Origin: Candidatus Obscuribacterales bacterium
Lineage (GTDB): Bacteria; Cyanobacteriota; Vampirovibrionia; Obscuribacterales; Obscuribacteraceae
Direction: 5' to 3'
DNA length: 64,000 bases
NCBI GenBank assembly: GCA_020050685.1
Contig: JAGVKG010000017.1
Span: 1 to 64,000, forward strand
Below, in pieces: positions 24,313 to 33,200 of this stretch. Positions within the stretch are counted from its first letter, which is position 1; every line of letters begins with the position of its first letter. Below the pieces are notes generated by a model. It saw only the letters and a program-made list of their open reading frames with translations, had not been told where the DNA came from and ran no database searches. A program made the position numbers and the translations under genes.

Positions 24313-26994
24313 TTACTTCACAGGACACAACACTAGAAATTCTTCGTACTTACTCAAATCAGCTTCGGCTTCGGCAGCTGTCGCGCATCCCCTATTAACA
24401 GCAGAACTCTCATCGTGGCACCGAGCCGAGGTGGCCGCCATTGCATCGGTGACAAGCTTGATCTTCTCCTCGGTGACATTCACATTCTTGAACTTCTGTG
24501 TTTCAATTCCGTATCTGAAACGTTCTACAACGCCCCCAAATAGGCGTTCTTCAATAGCTCGCTCCCAGGCTTCTCTCAGCAGCTCATACCATGCTTTCAT
24601 TTCTCGCTCGAATCTATCTGGATCATCCCCTGCCCGCTCTAGCGCTTCAAGACGCTGGAGATCATTTTTCAAATAACCTTTTCGGTCCTTGCAGTTTTGT
24701 GCAATCCATGGCAGTGTCTTGCTCGCGATGCCGCTCATTTTGCCGACCTTGCGCACGCATACCATACTACTTTCAGCGTCAAACTTTTTTGCCGCGCTCT
24801 GCAAATCAAGTAGAAAAACAATGTCATGCGTGAATATGATCACCTGGCGTTTCCGCGACTCTTGGACCAGCCGTTCTGCAACATAAGTTCTCCGCAGGTG
24901 ATCTAACGAAGAGACCGGGTCGTCAAGGATTATTGGGCCGTTGTGCTGCGCAGAGCCTACCTCAGCCAAGAAAAAAGCCAAAGAAAGTCCACGTTGTTCA
25001 CCCTGACTGAGAACGTCGGCAAGTCCTGCCTGGTCAACACTTTTCAATGCTATGTGACACTTGGTTTTTCCTCTTTCGCCACGACTGCCAACCTTTACTG
25101 GTATGTCCGCGCAATTCAGGGCCTTCATTTCCGCATCTAGGCACTTACCCAGTTCGGCAGTCACTGCCTGCTCCATGAACTCAGACAATTTTGTCGTCAT
25201 GCTCGTTGTCGACAAGGCCCGCACTGACGCTTCAATTACTTGTAGCTCTTTATGCTTGGTGATTCCGTCTAGTACATCAGAAATTCGCTTTTGTAAACTT
25301 TGCCGCGCTTTCAATTCCGAGATCTGCTTTTGCAATTGGTCCTTTCGACCAGGTTGAAGCAAGCCTTCTTTGTTTTTGAGTTCCGCTTTGAGACTCTCCA
25401 CCCATTTCTCCAGGACATCAATTGGATTCCCAGGAGCTAACCCGATCTTTCCATCTTCAACTTCATCGTTGCATTGTTTTATCAGGTCGGCTTGCCGAGT
25501 CTTCATGCCGGTGCAAAAGCCTTCGATAGCTTTCCAAACTGCCACCGCTTCTTCCTTCAAGTGCGCGCATAAAGCATGCGACTCTATCTTGTCTATGCCG
25601 ATTGAGCTGATTAAAGCTCTTGCTTGCTGCAACGCAAGTTGCTGCTTTTGCAACGTTGCTTCGGTTTTATCGGAGACAAACTCTTCGAACCTCTTTAGAC
25701 GGCTCCCTGCTTCCTCGGTGATTTCTTGATGACACAGTGGGCAACGCTGATCAGTGTTTGCTCCGGGTGGGAAAGTCGAATTGGGGTAAGCTTCATGGCA
25801 GAAATATTCGCGCGCAGCCGACCACAAAGATTTCCAGCTTTCTGATCCCACACCTGCGACTAATTCATCGCCGAAATTCTGTCCTCTGGCTAGTTCAGCG
25901 GCATCACGCGCCGTTTTTAACTTCTGCACTAAGTCATTGATTTCGTTCTTCTTTTCTTCGGTAAGTATCAACTGCACGGCTTTGATTTTCTCAGTTAAGT
26001 CAGCGCTGTCCGAAATTCGCCTTTGGATTTGGGTTATAGCCCTTGATGGATCAGCCTGCGTCAATTCAACCAGTTCTTTTTCCAGTTTTGCCAGTTCCTT
26101 CGTATCATCGTCCGTGACGGCTGCCAGCTTAGTAAAATCGTCAGGCTTGCTTTGAGCTGATAGATCCCGTAGCTTCTGTTTTATACTTGTGTCATCAACG
26201 AATTCCGGAAATGAAGGCAGTTGAGCCTTTAAGAGTTTTACTTTATCTTGCAATACATTCTTCATGCGATCTTGATTTACAGCTAGACGCTGAATTATCA
26301 CCAAGTCATGCGGAACATAGGCCACATCGTTTTCTGCCGTTAAGTATAGTGATCCACATTTAGAGTCAAAAATGCTAATAGAGCGCAATCGCGGTTCCGG
26401 TGGAGTATTGATTGAGCGGACGATTGTTTCCGCCGGCTCATCTCCGTGTTTGATATCGATCTTCGCGATACCTACAGGCTCTTTGCCGTTGTGAGTTTCA
26501 TAGATATTTGCAAGGATTTTTACTTTCTCATCCACAGTTCTACACGATTGCTTCAATACACGCGCATAGCTAGATTTGCCTGCGGCATTGTTCCCAAAAA
26601 CAATTGTCAGCCCCGCTGGCGAAAAATCCAGTGACTGGCCCTTTTGTACGGCGGCAACATTTTCAAGTTCGTACAACCTCAAAACACTAGGAACCCTGGC
26701 CGAATCAGACTTGATTCCCAGATACTGATCTCTGGAAATCGGATCTGGTGTCCGCGCCCCAGGCACAGAAATCCCACTCGCACTCAACAACATGTTGATC
26801 GCGGATTCTAATTGAACATCGGTAAAAGTTGGCGTGTGCAAAAGTTCCTTGGCGAGGTCAAGTTGCCAGTTCTTAAGTCCGTCCAGGTATTTCCAGACTT
26901 CCAACCGCAGGTCGTTCACATCGATTTCCTCAATTGTGGGGAGCAGCACCAGCTTAATTACCCGACTGAAAGCGGGAACTCGGCTAAAGACCAT
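24313..26994 (-). CDS. Zinc-hook AAA ATPase (AAA_13, RloC/Rad50-like)
   Basis: This 893-residue ABC-type ATPase has Walker A GNNAAGKS at 134-141, coiled coil from about 235 to 375, and a CPLC zinc hook at 418-421. Further coiled coil follows to about 580, then the signature LSQGEQRGLSLA at 662-673 and Walker B GPIILDDPVSSLD at 686-698. The architecture is that of AAA_13 proteins, including the anticodon nuclease RloC. The C-terminal 130 residues (ELLREAWERAIEERLFGGVVERF, then ARCHDES) are helical and HEPN-like, but I cannot confirm a nuclease triad. A role sensing phage or DNA damage is inferred from family and neighbour. Confidence 0.8.
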   Translation of the reverse strand: MVFSRVPAFSRVIKLVLLPTIEEIDVNDLRLEVWKYLDGLKNWQLDLAKELLHTPTFTDVQLESAINMLLSASGISVPGARTPDPISRDQYLGIKSDSARVPSVLRLYELENVAAVQKGQSLDFSPAGLTIVFGNNAAGKSSYARVLKQSCRTVDEKVKILANIYETHNGKEPVGIAKIDIKHGDEPAETIVRSINTPPEPRLRSISIFDSKCGSLYLTAENDVAYVPHDLVIIQRLAVNQDRMKNVLQDKVKLLKAQLPSFPEFVDDTSIKQKLRDLSAQSKPDDFTKLAAVTDDDTKELAKLEKELVELTQADPSRAITQIQRRISDSADLTEKIKAVQLILTEEKKNEINDLVQKLKTARDAAELARGQNFGDELVAGVGSESWKSLWSAAREYFCHEAYPNSTFPPGANTDQRCPLCHQEITEEAGSRLKRFEEFVSDKTEATLQKQQLALQQARALISSIGIDKIESHALCAHLKEEAVAVWKAIEGFCTGMKTRQADLIKQCNDEVEDGKIGLAPGNPIDVLEKWVESLKAELKNKEGLLQPGRKDQLQKQISELKARQSLQKRISDVLDGITKHKELQVIEASVRALSTTSMTTKLSEFMEQAVTAELGKCLDAEMKALNCADIPVKVGSRGERGKTKCHIALKSVDQAGLADVLSQGEQRGLSLAFFLAEVGSAQHNGPIILDDPVSSLDHLRRTYVAERLVQESRKRQVIIFTHDIVFLLDLQSAAKKFDAESSMVCVRKVGKMSGIASKTLPWIAQNCKDRKGYLKNDLQRLEALERAGDDPDRFEREMKAWYELLREAWERAIEERLFGGVVERFRYGIETQKFKNVNVTEEKIKLVTDAMAATSARCHDESSAVNRGCATAAEAEADLSKYEEFLVLCPVK

Positions 26995-27159
26995 AAATCT
27001 ACCATATGGTTGTCTGTATATATGCGTTCTGTTCTACTTCATCACATTGTTCCCAAATTAGAATCAAGTAGTCCCCCATTAATGTAAGCGTCCGGTAACC
27101 CACATCTTTGCAAAGAAAATTAAATGAGTCAAGATTGCTCTATCACGAGGGGCAAGGCA

Positions 27160-27543
27160 ATGACATTTGCGAAAAGAGATTTCGAGAAAGAGCAGAAATG
27201 GCGCGAGCTGATCAAGCAATGCAAGGAGAGCAAGCTGTCGGCATCTGCGTTTTGCAGGCAGACTGGCATCAAAGTTACCTCGCTATACAGCTGGATGAAG
27301 GTAATTCGTGAACGGGATCGTCTGTCGAAGACAGAGTCGAAGAGAGAAACGTCGCAACAGGCATCTTCGACATTTGTGCCGGTGCGAATCAGTCAGGAAG
27401 AGACTGTGCGTCGGGCACCCGGCACACGGGCAGAGATCAGCCACGTGGAAATATGGCTTAGCAATGGAAATATCATTCGAGCCGGCACAATGAGTCCGGG
27501 TGCAATTGCCGAATTAGTAAAGAGCCTTGATGCCACGTGTTGA
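27160..27543 (+). CDS. tnpA: IS66 accessory protein TnpA
   Basis: The helix-turn-helix protein begins EKEQKWRELIKQCKESKLSASAFCRQTGIKVTSLYSWMK, here abridged to residues about 8-46, and ends with the IS66 OrfA block VEIWLSNGNIIRAGTMSPGAIAELVKSL. The frame is open from 27124, but the ATG at 27160 has a GAGGGGCAAGG ribosome site and gives 127 residues. It probably binds element ends or regulates transposition. It overlaps tnpB by 7 bp. Confidence 0.88.
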   Translation: MTFAKRDFEKEQKWRELIKQCKESKLSASAFCRQTGIKVTSLYSWMKVIRERDRLSKTESKRETSQQASSTFVPVRISQEETVRRAPGTRAEISHVEIWLSNGNIIRAGTMSPGAIAELVKSLDATC

Positions 27544-27893
27544 ACTTTCCCGCATCGGTGCGTGTATTTTTCTGTGTGTTGCCGATTGACATGCGCAGAA
27601 GTTTTGACACGCTTTCGGAAATGGTGCGTGAGCACATTGGCGAAGATCCGCTGTCCGGTCATCTGTTTGTTTTCCGCAACAAGAATCAGGATTGCGTGAA
27701 AGTTTTGTATTGGGATGGTGATGGGTTTGCTATCTGGTACAAGCGTTTGCAGCGTGGATCTTTTAGTTTGCCAGGCAATGTTGGTGGTGGAATTGAGATC
27801 GATTCAACGTCATTTTCGATGCTCTTAAATGGGGTGGATTTGCAATCTATCAAGAAGCAAAAAAGGTATGCACTTTCGGGGTCGGGTGTCTGA
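27537..27893 (+). CDS. tnpB: IS66 accessory protein TnpB
   Basis: This 118-residue protein is the conserved IS66 Orf2: PIDMRRSFDTLSEMV, LFVFRNKNQDCVKVLYWDGDGFAIWYKRL and FSLP are all diagnostic. It starts at a GTG that overlaps the tnpA stop region, suggesting coupled translation. Its biochemical role is not well defined, but it is required for transposition in IS66 elements. Full length. Confidence 0.93.
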   Translation: MLNFPASVRVFFCVLPIDMRRSFDTLSEMVREHIGEDPLSGHLFVFRNKNQDCVKVLYWDGDGFAIWYKRLQRGSFSLPGNVGGGIEIDSTSFSMLLNGVDLQSIKKQKRYALSGSGV

Positions 27894-28037
27894 TCTTAAA
27901 GATTATGTTTCAGCCACGTTCAAGCCAGTTGTGGGTTTAAAAAATGGCTGTCTGATATCAGATATTTTTAGTGTGTTCAAAATATTATCGGCACGGTAGA
28001 ATAGGAGGCGAAATCTGCCACCGTATGTGCCACCACA

Positions 28038-29534
28038 ATGTCGCCAGTTGATCAACTCCCAGAAGATACAAAAGTCCTGAAGAAGGTTATTTCTGAGTTG
28101 TACAATCAGCTTGAGAGGCGCGATGGCGAGGTTGAAGAATTGCGCCATCAAGTGCAGATGCTCTTGCGTGCTCGTTATGGTCGTAAGTCAGAGGCATTTG
28201 TAGCTGGTCAGTTAACTTTATTTGAAAGTACAGAAGCGGAGCAAATACCTGAAGAGCGGTCGCCAGAGAAGGCAGAGACAAGCAATAAAAAGAAACATGG
28301 CAGGGGCAAGCCGTCGCGTGAATTGCCGCGTAAGAAAGTTGTGTATGAGCTTTTTGAATCGGAGTTGAATTGTCCCGACTGTGGGAAGACGAGAAAGAAA
28401 ATCGGCGAAGATACGAGCGAACAATATGAATATGTGCCGTCATCGATTTGCGTGATCGAGCACGTGCGATGCAAATACGCCTGCTCCGATTGTCAGGGAC
28501 AAGTGATTGTTGCTGACGGTGCGAACAAGCCAATCGAAAAGGGTCTAGCAACTTCTGGAATGCTTGCTTACATTGCGACGTGCAAATATGCGGACCATTT
28601 GCCGTTGAACCGTCTTGAAGGGATATTCAAACGACAAGGTGCAAAGATTGCACGTTCAACGATGTGCGACTGGATGGCAGCCACAGCTGGCATTCTGAAG
28701 CCGTTGTACAAGCGAATGAGAGAGCGAGTTTTGGTGTCACGGGTCGTTTGGACGGATGATACTTCGATTAGACTGCAAGACCGGCAAGACAAGAGAAACA
28801 TGCGGGAAGCGAGGATTTGGGTTTACATCGGAGACACAAAAAACAAATTTACAATTTATGATTTCACTGAATCAAGAAAGCGAGACGGTCCGAGGAATTT
28901 TCTAGCCGGGTTCAAGGGATATTTGCAAGCGGATGCGTTTGCCGGTTACGACTGCATATATGATGCTGGCGGCGTATTGGAAGTTGCTTGCATGGCACAT
29001 TCAAGAAGAAAGTTTTTTGAGTGCTTGGACAGCGACAAAGAAGCAGCAACGCAGGCACTTGAGATGATCAAGGGGCTTTACCGCATCGAAAAGGAAGCCT
29101 TGGATTTAGATGTAGGCATGCGGCGTCAAGTTCGTTTGCTAAGATCCGCTCCCCTTCTCAATAAATTCAAAAGATGGCTAAACAATCAAAAACTCCGTTC
29201 GTTACCGAGGACTCGATTTGGTAAAGCAATCACGTATGCGCTAAACAACTGGCGGGCACTGTGCAGATATCTCTGCGATGGAGAGCTAACAATCGACAAC
29301 AATAATTCCGAGAGAGCAATGCGATCGATCGCCATCGGCAGAAAAAATTGGTTGTTCGCCGGAAGCAGAGACGGAGGTCAGACTGCAGCGATCATCTCCA
29401 GTTTCGTCGCCACGTGCAAAGCTCACAACATCAACCCACAAGCGTATTTGCTTGATGTACTAACTCGTTTATCACAAGGCGAATCGGATTTGAATCAGCT
29501 CTTACCAGATGCCTGGGCGTCAGTTAACCTGTAA
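28038..29534 (+). CDS. tnpC: IS66 family transposase TnpC
   Basis: This 498-residue transposase has an N-terminal helical/leucine-zipper segment (ELYNQLERRDGEVEELRHQVQML, abridged), a zinc-binding region (CPDC near 113 and CSDC near 151), and a DDE domain. The catalytic acids are in RVVWTDDTS, LQADAFAGYD and NNNSERAMRS, the last being the conserved Glu. It looks intact. The gap of 144 bp after tnpB contains an AGGAGG at 28001-28006, too far from the ATG to be its own ribosome site. Confidence 0.95.
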   Translation: MSPVDQLPEDTKVLKKVISELYNQLERRDGEVEELRHQVQMLLRARYGRKSEAFVAGQLTLFESTEAEQIPEERSPEKAETSNKKKHGRGKPSRELPRKKVVYELFESELNCPDCGKTRKKIGEDTSEQYEYVPSSICVIEHVRCKYACSDCQGQVIVADGANKPIEKGLATSGMLAYIATCKYADHLPLNRLEGIFKRQGAKIARSTMCDWMAATAGILKPLYKRMRERVLVSRVVWTDDTSIRLQDRQDKRNMREARIWVYIGDTKNKFTIYDFTESRKRDGPRNFLAGFKGYLQADAFAGYDCIYDAGGVLEVACMAHSRRKFFECLDSDKEAATQALEMIKGLYRIEKEALDLDVGMRRQVRLLRSAPLLNKFKRWLNNQKLRSLPRTRFGKAITYALNNWRALCRYLCDGELTIDNNNSERAMRSIAIGRKNWLFAGSRDGGQTAAIISSFVATCKAHNINPQAYLLDVLTRLSQGESDLNQLLPDAWASVNL

Positions 29535-29909
29535 TTCACCGGACGGATACTTAATAGTTACCACCCGGGTTGGTCTAAGCAGTAGGGCTTGATGAAATGC
29601 ATTACCGGCAGGCTTTAGTCTGTTCAAGCCCAAATACGCTAGTCCCAAATTCGTCCAAGCTTCGTCCATTCTAGGCTCTGCTTTGGTTGCTGCCAGATAC
29701 TCTGGGACGGCCTCAACCAATGCACCGGTACGTTGAAATTCTACCGCCTTGTTATAGTGATCTACTGCGTGCTCGGCATACGGACGTGTGTCCTGAGTAC
29801 CAGGTTTCCCGGAAGCCTGAGTTGCCTCCTTACCTCCACACGGATAAATTGCATTTAGCAGGTATAAGCAGACAAACACTTTGAGAAGCTGATGCTCATG
29901 CAAATTCAT
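29520..29909 (-). pseudogene. TPR protein gene with its 3' end replaced by IS66
   Basis: The 129-residue frame has a signal-like N-terminus (HQLLKVFVCLYLLNAIYPC) and about two TPR units (HYNKAVEFQRTGALVEAVPEYL, abridged, and AWTNLGLAYLGLNRLKPAGNAFHQALLL). Only the last 11 codons lie inside the IS66 right end (29520-29550) and supply its present stop. Joining the flanks across the element and merging one TTAAT copy restores the frame to ...RVVTINGGLLDSNLGTM with a TGA at 27042-27044. The loss is therefore only a small C-terminal tail, and the product may still work. Confidence 0.72.
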
Positions 29910-30045
29910 TCTAGTTTCGACTCCTTTCGAAGGTCTTGGTTATGCGGTTCTTGGGTATTCTGCCGCGAAAACTCACTGGTCGTGATTTCACCATTGACGA
30001 TTCCGCTTCCTGTGTTCTACGCTGTTTGTGGAAGTGGGAGTAAAG

Positions 30046-30183
30046 ATGATGGCAAAACTAACCAAAATATTCATTTGGTGCCTGGCAATTATTACTATAT
30101 GTTTTCTGGTGTGTTCAATAGGCACATTTGTTTATAGCTACATAAGACCACATGGATACGGTGCAGTTGATCCCGGAATCTAG
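30046..30183 (+). CDS. Small single-span membrane protein
   Basis: The 45-codon frame starts MMAKLTKIFIWCLAIIT and continues as one hydrophobic helix of about 22 residues, then a short polar tail ending GYGAVDPGI. A GGGAG ribosome site at 30036-30040 is five to eight bases before the paired ATG codons. It converges on the RHS gene, with 19 bp between stops. No family was recognised; its spacing and codon use look real. Confidence 0.55.
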   Translation: MMAKLTKIFIWCLAIITICFLVCSIGTFVYSYIRPHGYGAVDPGI

Positions 30184-30202
30184 CAAGCTTTCACTTGAAA
30201 GT

Positions 30203-33200
30203 TTATGCGTAGCCGGTATTGGGTGGATAGAATCTTGGTGCGGTATTCACTGGAGCCCAAGGAGCAGTACCCGGCCAGACGTGTGGTAGACCTGGATTCG
30301 GTCCGCTAGGTGGCTTTTCGTTCCCTGGGGCACCTGGTGGAATCGGACACGCATTTCTTGGCATACCGGCGTCTCTAGCACGGTCATACGCCCCTTGCCA
30401 GGGATTAACCATGTGAATTGCATTTTCGATAGTTTTGCCAATATTTATGAGCGTATTGATCACAGGATTGGGATCTAACCCTAGAGGATCGGTGAACCCA
30501 ACTGGATTGCTTCCACAATATTGATAAAGATTACTCCGAGTACTGTCGCTGGCCACTGGGGCAGTAGGCAGTGGTTGAACGGCAGCGTAAAGATTTGGGA
30601 TGATATGTGAGTCTTGTGGTTCCGCAGATTCATTATCCGGACTGACCATACTTATCGATCCGGTCAATCTCTCGCCTAATGGATCCCTACTCAACCACCT
30701 TCCAAGTATAGAATTATAAGCTCTGTACAAAGTAAGGTTCAGCCCACTTCTTGAATGACTGTAATACCCGGCGTATCGAAAGTCAACGGGAACTGTTTCG
30801 CTGATGATAATTCCTATGCCGTAAGGATCGTAGGTATATTGTGCCTGGATGGTTCCGCTAGAGTTAGTCATTTCGCGGACCGAACTAAGGTGATCGGTGG
30901 TATAGAAATAATTGGTGCCGGAAACAGTTTGTCCAAGAGAGAAGAATTGTTTTGTGAGGCTACCAGTGCCATCACGTTCTTCACAGCGTTGATTGCCGCA
31001 CCAGATGAATTGTTTAGTGCTTGTAGTGCTGCCGCCAGTTTGCTCGATTATCTTTGCGCAACGCCCAAGTCCGTCGAAAGCAAATTGGCTGTTGTTGCCA
31101 GAGCCGGGATAATTGATCTGGACCAAGCGATTCTCAGCATCCCACTGATATGTGTTGGTGCCATCGTTCGTTAAGTTGCCATTGCTATCGTAAGTCAGAG
31201 AAGTGCTGCTTCCGGTATCAACAGTGACAGTCTTGTTCAAAGTCGCGGTATTATTGCCACCATCAACGGCTTGAACGCTTGCGGAATTGGAGCCTGTGCT
31301 AAGCGTTGTGTTGCCGATGAAAGCCTTCGAATAGGTGAGAGTCATCGGCGTGCTGTTAACTGATGCCGATTTCACAGCTTTGTTGGTTGTACCTTGGAAT
31401 CTTGTTGATCCACCGGCAGCCAAACCAGTAAGCTCGTTGACATTGTTGAAGGTGGCTTGGGTTACATTGGTATTTCTGACAACAGTGACAGTTTCTGTCG
31501 CACCGCCGCTAGTAGAGCCGGTGAAATTGGTTGCATTGACTGATTGCGCGGTAATGCTTACTACAGCGGCATTGGACGCGGCACTGACATTAATGGCTTG
31601 CAGATTTGCGTCAGCATTGATTGCATTTTTTAGCGCAGTGGCTATGGATGTTAGTGTGTCTCCACCTTGAACGGTGTAGTTGATAGCCATTTGACCACCA
31701 GACAGACCGGAATCGATAATGGTAATTGTGACGGTATCGCCTGCGGTGGCAGTGCCGCCGATGGTGGCAGTTTGCGCACCATTAACTTGGACTGTGGTGC
31801 GGTTGGAGGCAAGGTCGTAAGCGTAATAGAAATATTGATTAATGTATTGAGGAGTTGGATTGCCGATGACGGTTTGGTTGGTGATTAATTGTCCTGCCAG
31901 GTCATAAGCAAAGTTATTTTGCACGGCCGTATTTGTGCCACGTTGTTGTGTCCATTGGTTAATTTCCCCGGCCGAATTATATGTGTACCCGAATTGAGAA
32001 AGAATCTGAGCACTGGGATTTAAGTTGCTGATTTGTTGCAAGCGCTGATCGCCGGTGTTGTTGTAGTAACTGAAGTTGGTGACTTGGCTATTTGGATAAG
32101 TGATTGAGGAAAGACGTAACGTTCCTTTGGAGGAGCCGGGAGTATTGTCAACGTATTGATATGCAAAGTTACCTAAAGTATTGGCTTCGGCGGTGATGCG
32201 ACTCATAGCATCGTAAGTCCACGTAATGGAATTTGTTGAGCTATTGATTGAGCGATTGGTTGTGCGACCGAGGGCGTCGTAAGTGTAAGTTGTGGTGGAA
32301 TTAGAAATTACGTTGTTAGTAACTGATGCCAACCTGCCGCCACCGGTCGTCGGAGTAGCGAAGGGGTTGGTGATGTAGTTGTTGTAAAAGTAAGTTACAG
32401 TGCCCCATCCGTTTTGCACAGTTGAGATGCGCGGATAGTTTTGGTCATAGGTAAAGTTAACGGTAGAAGTTGGATTGACAGGATTTGTGTAGCTCATCTG
32501 CGAGAGCGTATTGTCCAGATTGTAAACGTAGTTAGTTGTTTGATTGAGAGCGTCAGTTTTTGATTGCAGCCGACTGGTAAAAGCTTCATAAACATAATCA
32601 ATGTCCGTGCTGTCGGCGTAAATCTTACGAGTGACGCGTCCTTCAAGATCGTGCTCCCAAGTCGTTATATGATTGGCAGGATCGGTTAAGGTTGCTAGCG
32701 AGCCACAATTGCACCAGGAATAAATTGTCTTACGAGAAAGCGGATCGACGTCAAAGGCAAGTTGATCCATAGAGTCGTAGTTTCTTGTTGTCCAGCGACC
32801 ATTTCTGTCTTTGAACATAACAGCATCAAGCTTGTCGTAAATAATTTGCTCGGTGGTTGTGTCTGGATAGAGAACTTGCGTCAACCTGTTTGCAGCATCA
32901 TAGCTGTAAGTTAGCGTATAGCCCTCAGAGTCCGTGACTGTTAGGAGTCGCCCAAAAGAATCGTAAGTGAAAGTAGTAATGTCCAGATTGCCGGAAAGTG
33001 GGCCGTTTATTTGCGTGAGGTAACCATCGCTATCATACGTAAGCGTTGTTACATTGCTGTTGGCATCTGTAAGTGTGGTCAGTTCACCAAAACTATTGTA
33101 CGCATATTGAGTCTGTTGACCAGAGCCGTCGATGTATGTATTTGGCACATGCTTACTGTTGTTATAAATCCATTTGCCAATCAGGAAATTATTTCCGTTT

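Larger units (their letters stand above)
27084..29550 (+). mobile_element. IS66-family insertion sequence
   Basis: The element carries tnpA, tnpB and tnpC in the standard order. The left end GTAAGCGTCCGGT (from 27084) and the right end, read inverted, GTATCCGTCCGGT (from 29550) match at 11 of 13 positions. TTAAT flanks both sides (27079-27083 and 29551-29555). IS66 elements usually make 8-bp target duplications, and only 5 bp match here, so one end may be off by a few bases. All three frames are intact. Confidence 0.9.

Noticed and set aside
24128-24328. 66-codon minus-strand frame after the zinc-hook ATPase
   Set aside because: It overlaps the ATPase stop, has unusual Cys/His/Phe content, no recognised family and no clear ribosome site.
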